From: Eubacteriales Family XIII. Incertae Sedis bacterium
GTDB lineage: Bacteria; Bacillota; Clostridia; Peptostreptococcales; Anaerovoracaceae
DNA length: 10,627 bases
Assembly: GCA_031272745.1 (NCBI GenBank)
Contig: JAISTF010000115.1
Span: 1 to 10,627, forward strand
Direction: 5' to 3'
Part shown: piece after piece, positions 1 to 5,217 of the stretch
How the letters are laid out: the number at the start of each line of letters is the position of its first letter
How positions within the stretch are numbered: the stretch's first letter is position 1
Translations under genes and position numbers: made by a program
Notes under the pieces: generated by a model
Databases searched by the model: none
What the model was told of the DNA's origin: nothing
Seen by the model: the letters and a program-made list of their open reading frames with translations, nothing else

Positions 1-236
1 GCGGTGAAAGCCGTGCCGCCGAAGGTGTTGCCGCCCTTGAACTCGAGCACGCCCGCGATGATCTGCGCGAGCCCGCCGAGCGCGAAGCCCATCGCGACGA
101 TCACGACGGACAGCTCCACGAGCCCCGCGTTGTGCAGGTTCAGCAGCACCGTCGTCATGCCGAAGCCGAGCAGGCCCAGCGGCCCCGGGTTGGCCTTCTT
201 CTCTCCCTGATGTTCCGTCAAATGCGCATCGCTCAT
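1..236 (-). CDS. satP: Acetate/succinate transporter, GPR1/FUN34/YaaH (SatP) family, 5' part
   Basis: Only the first 78 codons lie in the window; the gene runs off the left edge. After a short hydrophilic, cytoplasmic-looking N-terminus (about 15 residues) comes NPGPLGLLGFGMTTVLLNLH, the signature of the GPR1/FUN34/YaaH family. It leads into the first membrane helix, and a second hydrophobic stretch (VELSVVIVAMGFALGGLAQI) follows, then a FKGGNTFGGTAFTA segment also typical of the family. Known members are six-helix inner-membrane proteins that move acetate or succinate with protons. The ATG at 236 is preceded by a strong GGAGGAG ribosome binding site (244-250, minus). The gene is read away from the plus-strand gene at 347 and has no evident link to nitrogen fixation. 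Family assignment is firm; substrate and the symbol are inferred from the family. Confidence 0.88.
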   Translation of the reverse strand, partial: MSDAHLTEHQGEKKANPGPLGLLGFGMTTVLLNLHNAGLVELSVVIVAMGFALGGLAQIIAGVLEFKGGNTFGGTAFT

Positions 237-279
237 GAAATCTCTCCTCCTTGCACTTCCGCTCCGGTTGGTTTTCGTT

Positions 280-320
280 ATTGTATCATAATGCGGCGGC
301 GCGGCCATCCGTGCTATACT
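280..320. promoter_or_regulatory. Possible divergent promoter region (candidate -10 boxes only)
   Basis: The 110-bp gap between two divergent genes holds the only AT-rich patch nearby. TATGAT (285-290, minus strand) could be a -10 box for the transporter. TATACT (315-320, plus strand) could be a -10 box for the gene at 347. Neither has a convincing -35 hexamer at 16-18 bp, so this is a weak call based on position and composition. Confidence 0.3.
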
Positions 321-346
321 CTTCTCGGAATCGGAGGTCACGGAAG

Positions 347-736
347 ATGGGAATGTTTGAGGGCTGGCCGTTTGTCAGCAGGGAAGAGCGCGAGCGGCGG
401 CAGAAGGAATACGCGGACAGGGTCTTCCCGTTCGGCGTGGACGCGCAGCGGGAGAGGACCGCGGCGGTGCTGCGGGAGCTCTTCGGCGGCGAAAAAAAAT
501 ACGACGCGCAGGACGCGCTGTTTTGCTTCATTTCGGCGAAGGCCGCCTATGCGCAGGCCGGCGAAGGCGGGGACGGCTACGCGAAAGCGGGCGCGCAACT
601 CCGCAAACTGCGGTTCAAGCAGCCGGACAAAATCGCTCTCATGCTCGCGTTCATCGAACTCGAATCGAACATCGCCTCGCTCGACGACTACCCGACGGCC
701 GACGACGTGCGCCGGCGCGCGGCGCTGTCATCCTGA
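347..736 (+). CDS. Uncharacterised small cytoplasmic protein
   Basis: A 129-residue protein that I do not recognise. It starts MGMFEGWPFVSREERERRQK, is rich in charged residues, looks mainly helical, and shows no signal peptide, membrane segment or metal-binding cysteine motif (one Cys in all). The ATG at 347 is chosen over the frame-open ATG at 251 because GGAGGT at 333-338 sits 8 nt before it, and because the upstream stretch lies in the intergenic region and does not read like protein. It is the only plus-strand gene supported here. Its TGA (734-736) is directly followed by the stop of the minus-strand recombinase (737-739), so the two are tail to tail with no space for a terminator. No function is proposed. 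Confidence 0.7.
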   Translation: MGMFEGWPFVSREERERRQKEYADRVFPFGVDAQRERTAAVLRELFGGEKKYDAQDALFCFISAKAAYAQAGEGGDGYAKAGAQLRKLRFKQPDKIALMLAFIELESNIASLDDYPTADDVRRRAALSS

Positions 737-1669
737 TCAAGCCCGCGGGTGGGCGGAGTCGTAGACGTCCTTGATGCGGTTTTTGGAAACCGCGAGGTAG
801 GCCTGCGTCGCGATCGGGTCTTCGTGGCCCATGAGCTCCTGCACGGATTTGAGATCCGCGCCGTTTTGAATCATGTGGACGGCGAAGGAATTGCGCAGGA
901 TCTGCGGCGTGATGTTTTTCTTGATTTCGGCCTTCTCCGCGTAGCCGCGCAGGATCTTCCACAGCGCCTGGCGCGTGATGCGCTCGCCGTAGTAGTTGAG
1001 GAAGAGCGCGCCGTCGTCCTTGGATTTGGATTTCGCCTGCGCCTTGCCGCCGCGGCCCCTGCCCGCTTCGGCGTCGCGCCGGAAATGCGGCCGCACGTCG
1101 TAGATGTATTTCTCGAGCGCCGCGCGCGCGGGGCGGCCGAGCGGGATGATGCGCGCCTTGCCGTGCGCCCCGTCGCAGCTGACAAACCCCATGCGCAGGT
1201 TGATGTCATCGACGTTCACATACATGAGCTCCGTCACGCGCAGGCCCGTCGCGTACAGCATCTCGAGGATCGCCGTGTCGCGTAGGCCGATGTCGTTGTC
1301 CGCGGGCGCGGCGAGCAGGCGGTCGACTTCCTCGATCGTCAGGTACTCGATTTCCTTGCGCTGGATGCGCGGCGACTTCAGGGCGGACGCGGGGCTCTGC
1401 GAAAGGATGCCGCGCTCCATCAGGTATTTGTAGTAGGCGCGGATCGACGCGAGCTTGCGGTTGACCGTCGCCGCGCTGCGCCCGGACTGCTTGAGCCCGA
1501 GCAGATAGGCCGCGACGTCCGCCTTCGACGCGCCCGCCGGCTCCGCGCCGCGCTCCCGCAGAAACGCCGCGAAATCCGCCAGATCGCTCAAATAGGCCGT
1601 GACAGAATTCCCCGAGAGTTTGTTACTGTCAATCAGATATGCCTTGAAAGCTGCAAGCTGTGTATCCAT
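737..1669 (-). CDS. XerC/XerD-like tyrosine recombinase
   Basis: A 310-residue tyrosine recombinase, the usual XerC/D length. The N-terminal SAM-like core-binding domain covers about residues 1-90 (LSGNSVTAYLSDLADFAAFL, TVNRKLASIRAYYKYL). The catalytic domain has Arg144 (ATGLRVTEL), Lys171 (GAHGKARIIPLG), Arg259 (TPQILRNSF), His282 (LMGHED) and the Tyr291 nucleophile (ATQAYL). At the HxxR position the histidine is Gln256, an unusual substitution. A basic low-complexity insert (about 199-218, GRGRGGKAQAKSKSK) separates two core strands. Such enzymes cut and rejoin DNA at specific sites through a 3'-phosphotyrosine. Start chosen at 1669: AGGGG lies just upstream, and extending in frame to 1816 would run through the nif terminator. 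No cargo or att sites are visible, so a chromosomal Xer-type or orphan recombinase is as likely as a mobile-element integrase. Confidence 0.88.
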   Translation of the reverse strand: MDTQLAAFKAYLIDSNKLSGNSVTAYLSDLADFAAFLRERGAEPAGASKADVAAYLLGLKQSGRSAATVNRKLASIRAYYKYLMERGILSQSPASALKSPRIQRKEIEYLTIEEVDRLLAAPADNDIGLRDTAILEMLYATGLRVTELMYVNVDDINLRMGFVSCDGAHGKARIIPLGRPARAALEKYIYDVRPHFRRDAEAGRGRGGKAQAKSKSKDDGALFLNYYGERITRQALWKILRGYAEKAEIKKNITPQILRNSFAVHMIQNGADLKSVQELMGHEDPIATQAYLAVSKNRIKDVYDSAHPRA

Positions 1670-1718
1670 GTACCCCTGTCGGTTGCACCAAATAACGAAT
1701 ATGCATAGATTAACACAA

Positions 1719-1735
1719 TGACAAAAGCGTGACAA
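1719..1735 (-). promoter_or_regulatory. Two TTGTCA hexamers upstream of the recombinase
   Basis: On the minus strand the AT-rich leader of the recombinase has TTGTCA twice, at 1730-1735 and 1719-1724, 11 bp apart (start to start). Each matches a sigma-A -35 box well. However, the hexamers 17 bp downstream (TAATCT and TATTCG) are poor -10 boxes. It may be a promoter or a repeated operator half-site; this is a weak call. Confidence 0.27.
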
Positions 1736-1762
1736 TAGGGTTACAGAATTTTTTCCGAATAT

Positions 1763-1809
1763 CCGCAAAAAACTTGCGGCGAAAGCCCCCGACCGAATGG
1801 CCGAGGGCT
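1763..1809 (-). terminator. Probable terminator of the nif operon
   Basis: Read on the minus strand, an 11-bp stem (1784-1809; arms AGCCCUCGGCC and GGUCGGGGGCU, two G-U pairs, loop AUUC) is followed 11 nt later by a run of six T. That T run lies in a second hairpin (1763-1779; CCGCAA/TTGCGG around a T-rich loop). It sits about 60 nt after the stop of the last nif-operon gene and upstream of the recombinase start. The strong stem and nearby T run support intrinsic termination, although the T run does not follow directly. Confidence 0.55.
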
Positions 1810-1823
1810 CGCGCACTGAGAGG

Positions 1824-1846
1824 TAAATACGGATGAACCGTATTTA
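1824..1846. repeat. Perfect 9-bp inverted repeat after the operon
   Basis: TAAATACGG (1824-1832) and CCGTATTTA (1838-1846) pair perfectly around a 5-nt loop, 20 nt beyond the anfO-like stop codon. There is no T tract behind it, so it is either an auxiliary 3'-end stem protecting the nif transcript or a palindromic protein-binding site. The sequence supports the structure but not the role. Confidence 0.5.
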
Positions 1847-1866
1847 GCGAAATTCAAGGTGCCCGC

Positions 1867-2520
1867 TTATGTCTCCGTCGCTCCTTTTTTCCGAATAACG
1901 ACTTTCCACGTTCCCGGCGCGGTCTCCGTGCTGAGCATGGTCGCGCGGCAGGCGGAGACGTCGGCGGCCAACCAGGGCGGAACGTGGCTGAACGCGAGAC
2001 GCAGCTCTTGGAAGTCCTTTCGCAGAAAGTCCTTGAGCGCCATCTTCGTCGTGACCTCGGGGTGCGCCTTTTGCATACGCGTGAGGTCGAGGTAGTAGAC
2101 GCCGCAGACCGAGGTGGGTTGCGGAGAGGTCGGCACGCCTTCCGGGTCTTCCGCAAGGTCGCCTGCTTCGGCCGCGCGGGCCGTTTCGGCGAGGGCGCGC
2201 GCCTCTTCGAGGATGGCGGTCAGCGTTTCGTCGGATGCGTCCTCCGACTCGTAGACCTCGAAGCCGCTGTGGACGAAGACGTGGTAGGGGATGCCCGCGA
2301 TGGCCTTCGCGAGAACGATGCGGCAGCCGCCGAGCTCGGCGACGAGGGCGCGCAAGCTCTTGTTCAAAGGGCCGGGCCCGCCGAAGTCGAGGGCGGCGGG
2401 AACGGTCTTCTCCGTGCGCCACGCGCCGCCTTCCGCAGCGGCGGCGACGCGGATGGCCACGGCCTCCTCGGGGAGAGCGGGAGCGCCGGCTTTGTCCACG
2501 AAAACGGCGATGCTGTCCAT
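1867..2520 (-). CDS. anfO: AnfO-family nitrogenase accessory protein
   Basis: A 217-residue protein that I assign to the AnfO family (named from Fe-only nitrogenase operons) by pattern. The N-terminal domain has DSIAVFVDKAG, an AELGGCRIVLAKAIAGIPYH segment and SGFEVYE. A variable acidic/alanine linker follows (about 100-128), then the C-terminal block GVYYLDLTRMQKAHPEVTTK...ALKDFLRKDFQELRLAFSHVPPWL. The first part also recalls the NifX/NifB-like cofactor-carrier fold. Its biochemical role is unsettled; AnfO is linked to function of the Fe-only enzyme in other bacteria. Here the enzyme encoded is of the Mo type, so its job is inferred only from position. The ATG at 2520 overlaps the ferredoxin stop as TGATG, so translation is probably coupled; this decides the start against the longer in-frame opening to 2760. 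It is the last gene of the operon. Confidence 0.75.
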   Translation of the reverse strand: MDSIAVFVDKAGAPALPEEAVAIRVAAAAEGGAWRTEKTVPAALDFGGPGPLNKSLRALVAELGGCRIVLAKAIAGIPYHVFVHSGFEVYESEDASDETLTAILEEARALAETARAAEAGDLAEDPEGVPTSPQPTSVCGVYYLDLTRMQKAHPEVTTKMALKDFLRKDFQELRLAFSHVPPWLAADVSACRATMLSTETAPGTWKVVIRKKGATET

Positions 2521-2828
2521 CAGATCTGATACTCGGCGACGGGGTTGCCTTCCTCGAAGTGCTCCTCGGCGATGCGCTCGATTTTCTCGGGCGTGAGCTC
2601 GCCGTACCAGACGCCTTCGGGGTAGACGACCATCACGGGGCCCTTGTCGCAGATGGCGAAGCAGCCGGCCGTGCTGACCATGACCTCGGAGGACAGCTCG
2701 CGGTCGTCGAGTTCCTCGACGAGCTTGCCGATGAGCGCTTCCGCGCCGCGCGTGTGGCACATGCCCTTGGCGTCGCCGCGGAGTTTGGTGCCGGTGCAGA
2801 GGAATACGTGGTGTTTTGGCTGAATCAT
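2520..2828 (-). CDS. Thioredoxin-like [2Fe-2S] ferredoxin (clostridial/Shethna I type)
   Basis: A 102-residue ferredoxin of the thioredoxin-fold [2Fe-2S] class. The cluster ligands are Cys11, Cys24, Cys56 and Cys60 (spacing C-x12-C-x31-C-x3-C), the numbering used for the C. pasteurianum protein. The opening PKHHVFLCTGTK and the block SSEVMVSTAGCFAICDKGP...VVYPEGVWYGE match that family closely. The extra, non-ligand cysteine at position 14 of the C. pasteurianum protein is Thr here. These ferredoxins are cytoplasmic, and the clostridial one is known to associate with the MoFe protein, so an electron-transfer or redox-protective role towards nitrogenase is likely, though its exact partner is not shown. 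AAAGGAG lies 7 nt before the ATG at 2828. The gene starts 16 nt after the nifN-B stop and ends overlapping the anfO-like start. Confidence 0.93.
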   Translation of the reverse strand: MIQPKHHVFLCTGTKLRGDAKGMCHTRGAEALIGKLVEELDDRELSSEVMVSTAGCFAICDKGPVMVVYPEGVWYGELTPEKIERIAEEHFEEGNPVAEYQI

Positions 2829-2844
2829 GGGGGGTCTCCTTTCT

Positions 2845-5217
2845 CTAAGACGCTTTGCCCTCGGCGAGGGCGGACGGCAGCGGGACGTCGTGGCCGAGCG
2901 GGCCGGCGGCGTCGGCGCGGCAGTGGGCGCAGTGGCGCATCTGCGGCAAATCCGCTTCGCACAGCGCGCGCAGGCGGTCGACCTCGGCGAGGTCGGCCTT
3001 GCCGAGATGTGCGAGTGCGCTGCCCTCGACCGGTATCATCGGCATGATGTTGGACAGGACGCAACCTGTCTCCTTGACGGCGCGCATGATCTCGGGGACG
3101 TGGGCGTCGTTGACGCCGGGCAGCAGGACGGTGTTGACCTTGATCTGCATGCCGAGCGCCTTCGCGCGCGCAAGGCCCGCGAATTTGTTGGCGAGCAGCG
3201 CCGCCGCGCCCGCCTCGCCTTCGAGCCGCATGCCGCGGTAATCGACGTGCTGATAAATCCGCGCGCCGATCTTCGGGTCGACGGCGTTCACGGTCACGGT
3301 CAGGTGGGTGAGGCCGAGCGCCGCGAGCGCGTCGATATGCTCGGGCAGCGCGAGGCCGTTTGTCGACAGGCAAAAGAGCACGTCCTTGTCGGCCTCGCGG
3401 ACGAGGCGCAGGGTCTCGAGCGTGGCCGCAGGGCTCGCGAGCGCATCGCCGGGGCCCGCGATGCCGACGACGTTCAGGTTTTCGATGGTCTCCCGCGCCG
3501 CAAGGTAGCGCGCGAGCGCGGCCTCGGGCGTCAGCACGCCGCTTGTGACGCCCGGGCGGGACTCGTTCACACAGTCGTATTTGCGCACACAATAACCGCA
3601 CTGGATGTTGCAGCCCGCCGCAACAGGCAGGTGGATGCGCGCGGCGCGCGCACCTTCGCACCCGCAGAAGCACGGGTGGCCTTTGACGGGGTCGCCGGCT
3701 TGCAAGGCGGTTTCTCTGGGCTTGCTGGATTCTCGGGCCTGGCCCGAGAATGACAATACTTTGGATGCGGATGACGCATCGTGATCCGAGTCAGACGGGT
3801 GGTAGTAGCGCCCTTTCAGCTCTTCGCGGAACGTGGTCTCGACGCCGCTGATGACGGCATTCGTCACCTGATCGAGCAGCATGAGGCCGCCCTCGTAGCC
3901 GAGCGTGCGCACGCGCTGACCGCCGACGTGGTCGTGGATCGGGAACGCGCAGCGGACGAGCGGGATGCCGGTCTTTTCGCTGATGCGGCGCCCGTCCGAG
4001 GAGCCGATGAGGACGTTGGCCCGTTGCTCCAAGGCGGCCGTCTCGATCTGCGTGAAGTCGCAGTCGTCGGCGATGAAGGGGTTTTCGCCGAGATGGAAGC
4101 CCTGCACTTCCGCGATGACTTCGGCGAGCTTTTCGCGGAAGTCGGGGCAGACGGAACCGGTGGCTGCCACGACGGGCATGGCGCCGTTTTCGACGAGCAG
4201 GCGGCAGGTCGCGTAGACGAAGTCGGGCTCGCCGAAGACGGCGGCGCGGGCCTGCGCGTTCTGTTTGTGGGAGTCGACCATCGCGTCAAGCCGGCGCAGG
4301 CGGGCGCGATTTACGGCGTCGGGCGGGCGGCTGCAAGCCGCCCCTACATTGGATTTGGCGTTGGTTGTAGGGGCGGCATTTTGCCGCCCGCCAAGCCCCA
4401 CGAGGATCCCCGCCAGCGCGTCCACGTCCTTCAGCGACGTCGGCAGCGCGGCGCGAAACAGCGGCACACCGAAATGGTTATTCAAAAATGCGCCGGGGGA
4501 ATAGGCCTCGTCGTAGAACGTGCACAGCTCCACCGTCGCGCGGGCGCCGGCCATCTTTGCGACGTCGGCAATCGGCGTGCCGCCCGAGGGCAGGCGCTCG
4601 TAGACCTCCGCGTGGCCGCCGTCGAGATTCTCCGACAGGTCGGGCAGGAAGATCGCGTCGATCCCGTGCGCCGCCACAAACCCCTTCAGCCAGCGCGTGT
4701 CCGCCGGCGAAATCTGCCCCGTGACGATGTTCACGCGCCCGTTCGGCGTGGCGTCCTGCTCCGTCTGCTCGACCAAAGCCCGCAGTGTGCGGAAAAACCC
4801 CTCGAACTGCGTGCCCGCGTAGCCCGCCGACTGCACGGTCACGATGCGCGCGCGCAGGTCCGGCCGCGCCTCGCGGTAGCGCGCGACGATGCCCTCCGTG
4901 TCCTCGCCGATCGTCTCCGCGAGGCAGGTCGTCGAGATGCCGATCACCTCGGGGTCGTAGAGCTTGATGAGGTTGTCGAGGCCCTTGATGAGATTTTTCT
5001 CGCCGCCGAACACCGCGCCCTCTTCCGTGAGCGACGAGGATGCGACGTCGATGGGTTCGTTGAAATGCGTCGCCATATGGCGCCGGATATACGTCGCGCA
5101 ACCCTGCGAGCCGTGCAGGATCGTCATGCACTTCGACACGCCGTAGAAAGCCGTGATGCTGCCCATCGGCATGCACATCTTGCAGGGGTTGACGTTGAGG
5201 TTCACAAAATTTTTCAC
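2845..5217 (-). CDS. nifN-B: NifN-NifB fusion: FeMo-co scaffold subunit plus radical-SAM NifB-co synthase
   Basis: A 790-residue fusion. NifN (about 1-465) starts KNFVNLNVNPCKMCMPMGS and has Cys12, Cys40 (HGSQGC) and Cys98 (STTCLAETIGED); with NifE it forms the scaffold where NifB-co matures to FeMo-co. NifB (about 515-790) has the radical-SAM triad Cys536/Cys540/Cys543 (GCNIQCGYC), the following RKYDCVNESRPGVTSG, and the terminal RHCAHCRADAAGPLG; it fuses two [4Fe-4S] units with a SAM-derived carbide. No C-terminal NifX-like domain follows. The GTG at 5217 is chosen because GGAGGG (5225-5230) lies 7 nt upstream and the protein then begins like other NifN. It overlaps the nifE stop as GTGA. 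Residues 276-300 are encoded by a palindromic repeat pair with no counterpart in ordinary NifN, and the linker (471-512) contains a second palindrome. Confidence 0.96.
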   Translation of the reverse strand: MKNFVNLNVNPCKMCMPMGSITAFYGVSKCMTILHGSQGCATYIRRHMATHFNEPIDVASSSLTEEGAVFGGEKNLIKGLDNLIKLYDPEVIGISTTCLAETIGEDTEGIVARYREARPDLRARIVTVQSAGYAGTQFEGFFRTLRALVEQTEQDATPNGRVNIVTGQISPADTRWLKGFVAAHGIDAIFLPDLSENLDGGHAEVYERLPSGGTPIADVAKMAGARATVELCTFYDEAYSPGAFLNNHFGVPLFRAALPTSLKDVDALAGILVGLGGRQNAAPTTNAKSNVGAACSRPPDAVNRARLRRLDAMVDSHKQNAQARAAVFGEPDFVYATCRLLVENGAMPVVAATGSVCPDFREKLAEVIAEVQGFHLGENPFIADDCDFTQIETAALEQRANVLIGSSDGRRISEKTGIPLVRCAFPIHDHVGGQRVRTLGYEGGLMLLDQVTNAVISGVETTFREELKGRYYHPSDSDHDASSASKVLSFSGQARESSKPRETALQAGDPVKGHPCFCGCEGARAARIHLPVAAGCNIQCGYCVRKYDCVNESRPGVTSGVLTPEAALARYLAARETIENLNVVGIAGPGDALASPAATLETLRLVREADKDVLFCLSTNGLALPEHIDALAALGLTHLTVTVNAVDPKIGARIYQHVDYRGMRLEGEAGAAALLANKFAGLARAKALGMQIKVNTVLLPGVNDAHVPEIMRAVKETGCVLSNIMPMIPVEGSALAHLGKADLAEVDRLRALCEADLPQMRHCAHCRADAAGPLGHDVPLPSALAEGKAS
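3729..3751. repeat. Palindrome in the NifN-NifB linker
   Basis: A perfect inverted repeat with arms ATTCTCGGGC and GCCCGAGAAT around 3 nt, flanked on the minus strand by TTGTC before and CCAG after. It encodes residues about 489-497, in the low-complexity linker between the NifN and NifB domains. Its form (GTCATTC...GAATCCAG) resembles dispersed palindromic repeats common in bacterial genomes, and it shares nothing with the other repeat in this gene. Confidence 0.6.
4322..4392. repeat. REP/BIME-like inverted pair inserted in the nifN coding region
   Basis: Two copies of a 25-bp unit, TGTAGGGGCGGC-N5-GCCGCCCG, lie head to head: one on the minus strand (4324-4348) and one on the plus strand (4366-4390), separated by 17 bp. 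Each unit is itself a GC-rich hairpin, and the whole 71 bp is a larger palindrome whose arms differ only in the 5-nt loops. It is translated in frame as residues about 276-300 of NifN-B. A third copy is at 9966-9990, which marks the unit as a dispersed repeat. Confidence 0.85.

Noticed and set aside
737..1669. Recombinase as the integrase of a mobile element carrying the nif operon
   Set aside because: No att-like direct repeats, tRNA gene, transfer genes or phage genes are visible, and codon use looks like that of its neighbours; the length fits chromosomal XerC/D.
1670..1816. Upstream in-frame extension of the recombinase to 1816
   Set aside because: It would be translated through the operon terminator region, lacks a ribosome binding site and does not resemble XerC/D N-termini.
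2521..2760. Upstream in-frame extension of the AnfO-like gene
   Set aside because: It overlaps the ferredoxin and is an Arg-rich shadow; the ATG at 2520 forms a TGATG junction and begins the conserved domain.
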